Shown one piece after another: positions 1 to 5,360 of a stretch of 5,360 nucleotides of DNA; the stretch's first letter is position 1; the number at the start of each line of letters is the position of its first letter. The stretch is from positions 1-5,360 of the forward strand of contig JAQVPE010000077.1 of assembly GCA_028702245.1 (NCBI GenBank), written 5' to 3'. This stretch comes from Candidatus Izemoplasmatales bacterium (GTDB lineage: Bacteria > Bacillota_I > Bacilli_A > Izemoplasmatales > Hujiaoplasmataceae). Below the pieces are notes generated by a model, which was not told where the DNA came from, ran no database searches, and saw nothing but the letters and a program-made list of their open reading frames with translations. A program made the position numbers and the translations under genes.

Positions 1-368
1 TGTGGCTTGGTTTCAATCACGACGGGGAACCAGATCAATCTGAGGAAATGCTAGCATTTAGGAAAACGATGCTCTCAAGTCCTCATCTGAATAAGGACCT
101 GACTGTTGTCGTCTCTAGTGATGATGGGCATTATCAATCTCATGCCGGAATCTGGTATCAAGAAGGCGACGATTATGCAAATATTGAACCAGTAGCGACC
201 ATTCCCGAAGCCAGACGCAAAGGGTTAGCAAAGGCATGTATCTACTATGCGCTCAACCGAGCAAGAGCTAAGGGTGCTAAATACGCGTTGATTGGCTCTG
301 AGCAACCCTTTTACTATCGAATCGGGTTCAATCCTTGTTATAGTTTTTCCTGGTGGCGATTGGATTGA
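1..368 (+). CDS. GNAT-family N-acetyltransferase, C-terminal part (5' end outside window)
   Basis: The frame is open from base 3 to the TGA at 366-368, giving 121 visible residues. It begins WLGFNHDGEPDQSEE, so the ATG at 48 is internal and the true start lies left of the window. Features of the GNAT acetyl-CoA fold are visible. The strand EPVAT (186-200) is followed by RRKGLAKA (213-236), which matches the motif A pyrophosphate-binding loop R/Q-x-x-G-x-G/A, with Ala in place of the second Gly. Near the end, GSEQPFYYRIGF (294-329) matches the motif B region, where a Tyr and a GF pair close the acceptor and CoA site. Family knowledge: such enzymes transfer acetyl from acetyl-CoA to an amine in the cytosol. 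The WxGFNH and EPVAT...GSxQPFY pattern resembles uncharacterised GNAT proteins of Bacillota. The substrate cannot be read from the sequence. The family call is firm and the function is open. Confidence 0.9.
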   Translation, partial: WLGFNHDGEPDQSEEMLAFRKTMLSSPHLNKDLTVVVSSDDGHYQSHAGIWYQEGDDYANIEPVATIPEARRKGLAKACIYYALNRARAKGAKYALIGSEQPFYYRIGFNPCYSFSWWRLD

Positions 369-462
369 CAATGACTTCAAATTGACTAAAAGTTCGATTT
401 CCATACTTAAGTAATCCACCGAACGAGACGGGCAAAGGATTATTGAAACTGAAAACGAAACA

Positions 463-507
463 AAGCGAGAATCTGCCAAATGCGGCTCTAATTCTCGCTT
501 ATTTTCA
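463..507 (+). terminator. Stem-loop, probable terminator of the GNAT gene, possibly bidirectional
   Basis: AAGCGAGAAT (463-472) pairs perfectly over 10 bp with ATTCTCGCTT (491-500) around an 18-base loop. Inside the loop GCC (475-477) can pair with GGC (484-486). On the plus strand the stem is followed by ATTTTCA, a short U-tract, 95 bases after the GNAT stop. On the minus strand it would be followed by TGTTTCGTTTTC, also U-rich, so it could act as a back-up terminator for the large minus-strand gene. The stem is only moderately GC-rich and the U-tracts are interrupted, so efficiency is uncertain. Confidence 0.5.
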
Positions 508-543
508 CTCGCAATCATGACAAAATGAATCAATGATTATGGC

Positions 544-575
544 AAGAAAACGGCCAAACAAATATTGTCTGGCCG
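544..575 (-). terminator. Rho-independent terminator of the large repeat-protein gene
   Basis: CGGCCA (551-556) pairs with TGGCCG (570-575). After one A/C mismatch, ACAA (558-561) pairs with TTGT (565-568), leaving a 3-base loop. Read on the minus strand, the stem is followed at once by TTTTCTT (550 down to 544), a typical U-tract. The hairpin lies 43 bases past the minus-strand stop at 619-621. Orientation, spacing and GC-rich stem base all fit an intrinsic terminator for that gene. On the plus strand the stem is preceded, not followed, by the homopolymer, so minus is the working direction. Confidence 0.78.
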
Positions 576-618
576 AATCAGTGTAATAATCAGCATCTTC
601 CAACTAATGACAAGCAAA

Positions 619-3600
619 TCACTCGCTATCACTGAATTGAATAATGACTGTGGAAAAACCGGATGGGAAAACCGGAACCGGCGCCAACACTTCGATATAT
701 TTGGGGAACGTTTTGCCGGGAACCGTGGTTGAGAGTGCTTCCCTGAAAGTGATTGAGTATGCCTGAGCATAACCCATCGTATTCGCTGTTTCCAAGGCTG
801 TCAAACCGTAAAAAGCACCTAAAGAAGCCAGATTCGGAGCATCGGCTTCGCTAACGCCCATTCCTCTTAGATCAGCGATCAACTGGTAAAAAGCGGGAAA
901 CTCGGTGTAATCTCCGATGGGAAAAGCGAATTGGTTGCTAATAATTCGTTGATCGGGAAATGGAAAATAAGTGTCATCGACATTGGTTGAAAAGAAGTTA
1001 AACGGACGGTTTGTCTCATAATCTCCAAGTTTGATGCTAAATTCCGAACCGCCTATTTGGTTCAGTTGCTCAGGATCCTGGTAGACGTCAGCGCCGGAAG
1101 CAGGTTCCGTCAGGAGAATGAAGTTGATCATTTCCGTCTCCAATCCGCTCAATGGATCAGTGACAAGGTCGATGATCGATCTTCCCGTTTGGGAAATACC
1201 GTTTTCAATTCCGCTCTTAAGCGTCAGGGCAACTTGTGACATCCCATACGCTTTGAACCAAGCTTCTTCTCCCGAGATCCAGTTGTTGATGGTGGTGGAA
1301 TCATGAAGTTCAAGATAAGGCGTCGGGTTGCTTATTTCATCATAGTATTCATCAAATACTGCGGGCAAGAAGTCAACCATATGAATCGCCGAACCGCCAG
1401 ATTGGCCAATCTCGCTGTTTTTGATAATCCATCCGCTACCCGAATGGAGATAGAAAGTATTGGCCCAGTTGTTGTCAGTCTTCATATAATCGATCATCAC
1501 ATATGTCGGCTCCATGTTTGAATTATAGCCGTAAGCATTGTTCGTAATCGCAATCACAGTGTTGAAGACATACATGTTGGTGAACGAAGATGCGCCGTTG
1601 GCGATGATGATACCGGTGTAGCCGCCGGAGTTTCTGCTCATCAACCGCTCCTGAATCTCAATTTCCTCCGGTGTTCCCGAGAAATCGACATAAGGAGTCG
1701 AGGTATTTCCTTTCAGTACCAGATTATTAATACTGAAATCGTTGTTGTTGGTTATCCCAATGGCTGTGTTACGAACCGAATACATGAAGATCCCAATCTG
1801 CACGCTGACGATCTCAAACGACTGGGAAAAGCCAATCGTGCCACTGCCACTTTGCGCATTACAAAATGGCAGTTCGCTACCGTCAATGGTCATGAAGTTG
1901 CCTTCAACTGTCAATTGGTCGTCATCGATTGTCGTGCTGTAACGTTGATAGACGTTTCCGGTAGCCTGGCCTGATGAAGTCGGGCGGTAATTTTTGGGTG
2001 ATCCGTCAGCGTTTTTTTGAATGGATGACAATTCGGCCTTGAAACTAGCATGGATGTTGATAGTTGCGACATCAAAATCGCTGAAATAGGTCTTGAGTTG
2101 CTGGTTATTGAAGACGTTTACGCCGTCGTTTACCTTGAATACGAACTCCAGTGGCGGCACAGTCATCTCATGGGACTGATACTTTGGTTTAACCACTAAC
2201 TTGAAAGTCTCGCCTTCGGCTAATGATTTAAACTTCATCTCGTTGTTCACATAAATCTCGAGGTAGTCCTCAAGATCGGATTCGTCGATCAATTGATAAT
2301 CACCAGACACAAAAAGCCATAATTCATAGTCGAGGATCGACTGGGCAAGCGGGATCCGCGATCCCTGATTATTGATCATCCGCAAATCGACGTAGAAGTT
2401 GTTGCTGGATCCTACATGGTAAACAGACGCTTCTTCCAACAAAACATTCAACTCAGGGTCCGTCGCTTGTAAATAGTTTTGATAGTTTGTCCCGTAGGTA
2501 AACTGTTTGACATCATGAACTACCAAAGCGTCATAAACGACAGTCGGCTGCCCTTCTTTGATCATTCTGAACTTGAATGATCCAGACATGCTGTTCGTAA
2601 CGATCCGGTTTTGATTCGCTACTGCGAATTCCTGGCCGGTCACAATTTCAAAGTTGTAGTTAGAACCAAACTGATACTCTAGATTCGTATAGAAGATATA
2701 ACGATTTGTAGCGCCGAATGATTCGATAATGAAGTAATCGTACACATTAACCGCGGTAGGATCGCCATCAAAGATTGATTCAATCGAAAAAATGTAATCA
2801 GACGAAAAATCTCCGTGGTAGTGGTTTTGATCGTCTCCCAGGGCTCTGATGCTCAATTGATGATACCCGGGATCGAGAAGATCAGCAAACAGAACAAAGT
2901 CGGGATTGCCTGGAAGCAAAGTCAAGGTGAAAATATTGTCGTTTCTCGACGGCTCGGTCGCCAGATCCTCGATCAAGCGATTGTTGAGGATGTATTGAAA
3001 ACCAGCCGGAGGAAAACCGTTGATCAAAGCAGGGTTTACTTCCCAAGTGATGATTATTTCATCCTCGGTCGCCTCAACATCAAGATTAGTGGGTGCGGTG
3101 AAGGGTGTCAATGTTTCCCAATGGGCATATAATGTCGTCATCCCCGCTCCAAAATCCGCAAACAGAAGATCGCCCTGGATGATTTTTGTTCCCCCTTCCT
3201 CGGTTGTGAACCAGCCAAGGAACTTAAATCCAGGACGATATAGATTCCATAAGAGCGAATCATTGCCAATAACGCCGGTGATGGGATTGCCAAGATCATC
3301 AATGGCGGAGGCAATGTACTTGATCACGCTTCGGTCAACGAAAGTGACTGTTTTAACGCCCGTCATGTAATATATCGCATATACTGAGATATCGTTTTTG
3401 ATATTAACAAATAATGTGCGGTCCCAAACGACATGGATGCTCTCGCTTTCACCGCGAAGTACCGGAGCATTCGCAATCGAAAACGTGCCGTTATAATATA
3501 CCCGATAAAGAACGATGGGTTCATCGATATCTTCCGGAGTTAGATTAAACAATTCCGGATTTTGCGAAAACGTTATTGTCAAAATGATCTTCCGATAATA

Positions 3601-5360
3601 AACAATGATCCTATCCTCATAGGATAGATTGCCTTCGACTGTGATCAACTGTTCAATATTTGCGTACTCAACGCCATTCAAAACAAAATAATCGAACTCA
3701 TAGCCTTCATAATCCTGAACCGGACTCACATCCATTCCGTAGTACAGATTTACAATCTGGAACTGGATGTCGTTTTGATCGGGATCATCAACAACGATCG
3801 TGGCGTTATCTAGATCTTCTCTTAAGAATTTGGATTCAATGTTCCAAGTATATTCCACGAGTTCCCAAGCCGCATAAAGCGTAAGCACCTCGTCGACAGG
3901 ATCGTTGAAATCGTATAGAACCGCTAATTCGCTATCAGCGTACCATGCCAAGAAATGATAACCGCTTCTTGACGGCGATTCTCTTTGTGCTAAAAGCGAT
4001 CCATAGTTGACAATATCATCACCCATCAAGCTGCCTCCACCAGTGTTATAAGACACCGTCATCGGATTGCCGACATAAACAGCGGTGAACGTGTAATTGC
4101 CGGTGACATGATGATTGACTGGATTATTATCCCAATAAGGTGATGTTAAATCATAATTTGCTTTCGTGGATATCGTCGGAATATCTTCCAGAGAAATCAT
4201 TGAATCGTAAGGCAAAGACAAACTAGACAGATTACCATCGATGTCAAATGTTATTGTGTAAATAATCGCGGTCCATTTCGCATACAATACCTTATCTCCC
4301 GTCGATCCTATCCCAATCTCCGATACTTTTGTACCGCCTTCTAGTGCCGTATACCAGCCTGCAAATTGGTAGCCCGTTCTTGAAGATGGGTTTTGAATGC
4401 TGATCGTCGGTGTCTCAACCGAATAACTCGTAGGATTGCTCGTAGTCGACCCTTCCAAGTTATGGTATGTGATCGTATAGGTGTTGATTGTCCACATTGC
4501 GTAAACAGTCATGCTTTCTGAAGGCATTGTCACAAACGCGAATTCATTTGTACAATTGTCATCATCGTACCAACCGCCAAATGTGTAGCCCGTCCTCGTT
4601 GGCTCCATCGGCTCGACAACTACTGAACCAGGAGCTTGGGAAATGCTTTGTACTGCAGATCCGCCATTTGCAGCAAAAACGATCAATGGCCATTGCGTCC
4701 ATAACGCACTAATGGTTATGTTTTCAGTCAAAGCCCAGATTCCATCAGCGAACGCGTCGCCTTCATATGTCCATCCAGCAAAGGTGTAGCCGTCTTTGGT
4801 CGGTTCAGGCAGGCTGTAAACTCCATCATATGTAACAACTAACGGTGCGATCGCCTCTCCGCCGTTGACGTTGAATGAGAGTTCATATATTAAGGGTGTC
4901 CATCTGGCATAAAATAGCTTGTTTCCCACCGATCCCAATTCGATACTAGTAACCTTTGTCCCGCCTTCTAATTCCGTATACCAACCCATAAACACATAAC
5001 CCGTTCTTGAAGTCGGATCTAGAAGGCTGATCGTTTCGGTTTCAACTGTATAGCTCGTCGGGCTGCTCGTCGTTGTCAATTTCAGGTTCTCATACGTAAT
5101 CGTATAGGTGTCTGGTGACCATCTTGCATAAAGACTTTTGTTTCCCATCGATCCCAACGTAATATTTGATACTTGTGATCCGCCACTGAGAGCTGTAAAC
5201 CAGCCTACGAAAGTATATCCGCTTTTCGATGTTGGGTCCGTCAAGGTGACTGTCGGAGTCTCAATCGTGTAACTATCTGGGTTATCATGTATCATTCCAC
5301 CGAGATTAGCATAGGTGATTTCATCCGAGGAAGTCACCCAACGGGCATGTAATTCGATGT
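619..5360 (-). CDS. Giant InlB B-repeat surface/secreted protein with beta-helix region (N-terminus outside window)
   Basis: The frame runs from the right window edge to the TGA at 619-621, with 1,579 residues visible. The GTG at 5335-5337 is not a start: the codons before it read IELHARW, the end of another repeat, so the N-terminus and any signal peptide are off the window. Residues below are numbered from that GTG. Residues 1-491 are InlB B-repeat (Flg_new-type) modules recognised by GYxFxGWY and LYARW/AMW endings. Residues 492-740 are degenerate copies ending in a clear one. Residues 748-855 are fibronectin-III-like (APTNLDVEATEDEIIITWEV start). Residues 857-1071 are unassigned. Residues 1072-1355 look like a right-handed parallel beta-helix (LTVEGNFMTIDGSELP, FSINNLVLKGN, WIIKNSEIG). 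Residues 1356-1572 are unassigned. There are only two cysteines. No LPXTG, GW or SLH motif and no C-terminal membrane helix are seen, so any anchoring must be N-terminal, for example a lipoprotein. Family knowledge suggests an extracellular adhesive or carbohydrate-contacting role; the exact function is unknown. It is the last gene before a terminator on its strand. Confidence 0.93.
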   Translation of the reverse strand, partial: IELHARWVTSSDEITYANLGGMIHDNPDSYTIETPTVTLTDPTSKSGYTFVGWFTALSGGSQVSNITLGSMGNKSLYARWSPDTYTITYENLKLTTTSSPTSYTVETETISLLDPTSRTGYVFMGWYTELEGGTKVTSIELGSVGNKLFYARWTPLIYELSFNVNGGEAIAPLVVTYDGVYSLPEPTKDGYTFAGWTYEGDAFADGIWALTENITISALWTQWPLIVFAANGGSAVQSISQAPGSVVVEPMEPTRTGYTFGGWYDDDNCTNEFAFVTMPSESMTVYAMWTINTYTITYHNLEGSTTSNPTSYSVETPTISIQNPSSRTGYQFAGWYTALEGGTKVSEIGIGSTGDKVLYAKWTAIIYTITFDIDGNLSSLSLPYDSMISLEDIPTISTKANYDLTSPYWDNNPVNHHVTGNYTFTAVYVGNPMTVSYNTGGGSLMGDDIVNYGSLLAQRESPSRSGYHFLAWYADSELAVLYDFNDPVDEVLTLYAAWELVEYTWNIESKFLREDLDNATIVVDDPDQNDIQFQIVNLYYGMDVSPVQDYEGYEFDYFVLNGVEYANIEQLITVEGNLSYEDRIIVYYRKIILTITFSQNPELFNLTPEDIDEPIVLYRVYYNGTFSIANAPVLRGESESIHVVWDRTLFVNIKNDISVYAIYYMTGVKTVTFVDRSVIKYIASAIDDLGNPITGVIGNDSLLWNLYRPGFKFLGWFTTEEGGTKIIQGDLLFADFGAGMTTLYAHWETLTPFTAPTNLDVEATEDEIIITWEVNPALINGFPPAGFQYILNNRLIEDLATEPSRNDNIFTLTLLPGNPDFVLFADLLDPGYHQLSIRALGDDQNHYHGDFSSDYIFSIESIFDGDPTAVNVYDYFIIESFGATNRYIFYTNLEYQFGSNYNFEIVTGQEFAVANQNRIVTNSMSGSFKFRMIKEGQPTVVYDALVVHDVKQFTYGTNYQNYLQATDPELNVLLEEASVYHVGSSNNFYVDLRMINNQGSRIPLAQSILDYELWLFVSGDYQLIDESDLEDYLEIYVNNEMKFKSLAEGETFKLVVKPKYQSHEMTVPPLEFVFKVNDGVNVFNNQQLKTYFSDFDVATINIHASFKAELSSIQKNADGSPKNYRPTSSGQATGNVYQRYSTTIDDDQLTVEGNFMTIDGSELPFCNAQSGSGTIGFSQSFEIVSVQIGIFMYSVRNTAIGITNNNDFSINNLVLKGNTSTPYVDFSGTPEEIEIQERLMSRNSGGYTGIIIANGASSFTNMYVFNTVIAITNNAYGYNSNMEPTYVMIDYMKTDNNWANTFYLHSGSGWIIKNSEIGQSGGSAIHMVDFLPAVFDEYYDEISNPTPYLELHDSTTINNWISGEEAWFKAYGMSQVALTLKSGIENGISQTGRSIIDLVTDPLSGLETEMINFILLTEPASGADVYQDPEQLNQIGGSEFSIKLGDYETNRPFNFFSTNVDDTYFPFPDQRIISNQFAFPIGDYTEFPAFYQLIADLRGMGVSEADAPNLASLGAFYGLTALETANTMGYAQAYSITFREALSTTVPGKTFPKYIEVLAPVPVFPSGFSTVIIQFSDSE
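622..1272 (-). other. Unassigned C-terminal region of the large protein
   Basis: Residues 1356-1572 run from WFKAYGMSQVALTLKSGIEN to the end FSTVIIQFSDSE. They mix probable helices (AFYQLIADLRGMGV, ALETANTMGYAQAY) with loops rich in Asp, Asn and Pro. There is no LPXTG, no hydrophobic helix with a basic tail, and no type IX secretion C-terminal motif that I can recognise. It could cap the beta-helix or form a separate globular domain. Confidence 0.45.
1273..2124 (-). other. Right-handed parallel beta-helix-like region (pectate-lyase fold type)
   Basis: Residues 1072-1355 begin GVNVFNNQQLKTYFSDFD followed by VATINIHASFKAEL, resembling the N-terminal cap and first rung of pectate-lyase-like folds. 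Rungs then follow: LTVEGNFMTIDGSELP, IGIFMYSVRNTAIGITNNN, FSINNLVLKGN, GIIIANGASSFTNMYVFN, VIAITNNAYG, FYLHSGSGWIIKNSEIG and SAIHMVD. The spacing of short I/V strands between N, G and S turns is typical of this fold. Family knowledge: such helices carry polysaccharide lyase or hydrolase activity, or serve in adhesion. No catalytic set can be assigned by eye, so enzyme activity is not claimed. Confidence 0.68.
2125..2769 (-). other. Unassigned segment between the Fn3-like and beta-helix parts
   Basis: Residues 857-1071 show alternating polar and hydrophobic stretches (YDYFIIESFG, SGSFKFRMIKEG, FYVDLRMINNQG, LEFVFKVNDG) that suggest two or three beta-sandwich modules. I recognise no family motif. 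It lies between a linker-type Fn3-like unit and the beta-helix and could be an adapter or ligand-binding part. Confidence 0.4.
2773..3096 (-). other. Fibronectin type III-like domain of the large protein
   Basis: Residues 748-855 start APTNLDVEATEDEIIITWEV, the usual first two beta-strands of an Fn3 fold with its conserved Trp. Later GYHQLSIRALGDD and SDYIFSI resemble its closing strands, where a Tyr and an x-A-x-G segment are typical. At about 108 residues it is slightly longer than the usual 85-100. Fn3 units commonly link repeat stalks to binding or catalytic parts in secreted bacterial proteins. Confidence 0.65.
3118..3354 (-). repeat. Last recognisable InlB B-repeat before the stalk end
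   Basis: Residues 662-740 include RPGFKFLGWFTTEEGGTKI and end TTLYAHW, a clear family core and end. The N-terminal half is lengthened relative to other copies (VDRSVIKYIASAIDDLGNP). It directly precedes the fibronectin-III-like segment and marks the end of the array. Confidence 0.8.
3355..3864 (-). other. Degenerate repeat-like segment of the large protein
   Basis: Residues 492-661 contain two modules of about 92 and 78 residues. The first has YEGYEFDYFVLNG in place of GYxFxGW and ends IIVYYRK. The second begins ILTITF and ends VVWDRTLFVNIKNDISVYAIY, a pattern that resembles the end of divergent module 6 (PYWDNN...NYTFTAVY). I infer that both descend from the same repeat family. A separate domain family is possible. 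Confidence 0.5.
3865..4068 (-). repeat. Short-type InlB B-repeat (module 7)
   Basis: A 68-residue module with VSYNTGGGSL, SPSRSGYHFLAWYADSEL and LTLYAAW. It follows the canonical pattern, with Ala replacing the usual Gly before the core Trp. It is the last clear copy before a degenerate stretch of about 170 residues. Confidence 0.85.
4273..4491 (-). repeat. Long-type repeat, copy 5 (73 residues)
   Basis: This is the third long-subtype unit: TYTITYHNLEGSTTSNPTSY, VETPTISIQNP, RTGYQFAGWYTALEGGTKV, GSTGDKVLYAKW. It is separated from copy 2 by two short-type modules (3 and 4) yet resembles copy 2 strongly in protein and DNA. This points to duplication of a block of modules or gene conversion within the array. 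Confidence 0.85.
4492..4899 (-). repeat. Two short-type InlB B-repeats (modules 3 and 4)
   Basis: Module 3 (4699-4899, 67 residues) has FNVNGGEAI, PEPTKDGYTFAGW and ITISALW. Module 4 (4492-4698, 69 residues) has FAANGGSAV, MEPTRTGYTFGGWYDDDNC and MTVYAMW. These match the canonical family pattern: F-x-x-N-G-G, then P-T-x-x-G-Y-x-F-x-G-W, then a Y-A-x-W end. They lack the ITYxNL opening and the GGTKV loop of the long subtype. The two copies differ clearly from each other, so they look like old duplicates. Confidence 0.85.
4900..5118 (-). repeat. Long-type repeat, copy 2 (73 residues)
   Basis: It is directly adjacent to copy 1, in frame and of equal length. Key strings are TYTITYENL, SYTVETETISLLDP, RTGYVFMGWYTELEGGTKV and LGSVGNKLFYARW. 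It is closer to copy 5 than to its neighbour copy 1 in the central segment. The plus-strand strings CCGCCTTCTA (4961-4970) and CCCGTTCTTGAAG (5000-5012) recur at 4334-4343 and 4373-4385, each 627 bases away. Confidence 0.85.
5119..5337 (-). repeat. Long-type repeat, copy 1 (73 residues)
   Basis: This belongs to a subtype that starts ITYxNL, carries SYTIETPTVTLTDP and GYTFVGWFTALSGG, and ends LGSMGNKSLYARW. It is the same length as copies 2 and 5 (219 bases each). DNA identity with copy 2 is visible in blocks; for example TTGTTTCCCA occurs at 5138-5147 and again exactly 219 bases away at 4919-4928. Confidence 0.85.

Larger units (their letters stand above)
369..618. other. Convergent intergenic region
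   Basis: These 250 bases separate the stops of two genes that point at each other. No credible small gene was found; the ATGs in it (for example at 371 and 517) reach a stop within a few codons. It contains two good inverted repeats, listed separately as terminators, and a weak third one: AATCAT at 513-518 pairing with ATGATT at 533-538. The weak one has only 6 AT-rich pairs and is probably not functional. Bases 369-462 hold nothing recognisable. Confidence 0.8.
3118..5360 (-). repeat. InlB B-repeat (Listeria-Bacteroides / Flg_new-type) protein-repeat array
   Basis: About ten consecutive modules of 65-90 residues are visible, plus the tail of another at the window edge (LHARW, 5338-5352). 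Module ends are set by the terminal W, Y or K. They are: 1 (5119-5337), 2 (4900-5118), 3 (4699-4899), 4 (4492-4698), 5 (4273-4491), 6 divergent (4069-4272), 7 (3865-4068), two strongly degenerate (3589-3864 and 3355-3588), and a last recognisable copy (3118-3354). Clear copies carry GYxFxGW in the centre and a Y/S-A-x-W end. In module 6 and the module at 3355-3588 the end has become TFTAVY or SVYAIY and the GW core is lost. In other proteins this family forms small beta-grasp-like units that act as stalks or spacers and may bind ligands. Confidence 0.9.

Noticed and set aside
48..50. ATG as start of the acetyltransferase
   Set aside because: Upstream in-frame codons from base 3 read WLGFNHDGEPDQSEE, typical of the family before this point, and a GNAT domain of only 106 residues would lack its N-terminal strands and helices.
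225..533. Minus-strand open frame of 102 codons antisense to the GNAT gene
   Set aside because: It overlaps the well-supported GNAT gene and both stem-loop and intergenic sequence, shows no domain-like features, and has no sign of being translated.
513..538. AATCAT/ATGATT inverted repeat as operator or terminator
   Set aside because: Only 6 AT-rich pairs with a 14-base loop, no U-tract and no promoter nearby; expected by chance in such sequence.
537..770. Minus-strand open frame of 77 codons overlapping the end of the large gene
   Set aside because: It lies in another frame over the real C-terminus and runs through the terminator hairpin; its composition does not resemble a protein.
2815..3370. 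Plus-strand open frames of 105 and 116 codons opposite the large gene
   Set aside because: They lie antisense to the Fn3-like segment and the last repeat and have no recognisable motif; they are shadows of the minus-strand coding sequence.
5335..5337. GTG as start codon of the large minus-strand gene
   Set aside because: The frame stays open to the right edge and the preceding codons read IELHARW, the usual end of a repeat module, so this GTG is an internal Val.
4273..5360. DNA direct repeats as a CRISPR array or mobile element
   Set aside because: Repeat units are 219 bases, fully coding and in frame, without short identical repeats, unique spacers or terminal inverted repeats; they reflect protein modules.

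Overview
The window holds the ends of two convergent genes and the short gap between them. At the left edge is the 3' part of a plus-strand GNAT-family N-acetyltransferase gene (121 residues visible, stop at 366-368). Nearly all the rest (619 to beyond 5360) is one very long minus-strand reading frame. It is at least 1,579 residues long, and its N-terminus lies outside the window on the right. It encodes a modular, extracellular-type repeat protein.

Layout from left to right: GNAT C-terminus (1-368); a 250-base convergent intergenic region with two stem-loops (463-500 and 551-575), the second a well-formed Rho-independent terminator for the minus-strand gene; then the large minus-strand CDS. 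Read from its N-terminal side, the CDS has (i) an array of InlB B-repeat / Listeria-Bacteroides (Flg_new-type) modules, about ten visible, of which three form a closely related long subtype of 73 residues; (ii) a fibronectin-III-like segment; (iii) an unassigned segment probably rich in beta-strand; (iv) a segment that looks like a right-handed parallel beta-helix of the pectate-lyase type; and (v) an unassigned C-terminal region of about 215 residues that ends without a sortase signal or a transmembrane anchor.

Organism: TGG encodes Trp and TGA serves as the stop for both genes, so the genetic code is standard (code 11). Composition is moderate, by eye around 45% GC. Long proteins with many InlB B-repeats are common in Bacillota and in wall-less relatives that keep the standard code (Acholeplasma/Izemoplasma-like Mycoplasmatota). 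The lack of a C-terminal LPXTG anchor fits the wall-less group but does not prove it. This placement is an inference and the lineage is not settled.

Nothing suggests the two genes work together: they converge, have separate terminators, and differ in character (cytosolic enzyme against surface or secreted protein). No RNA gene, CRISPR array, transposase, integrase or phage gene was seen. No promoter or ribosome binding site can be called because both gene starts lie outside the window.
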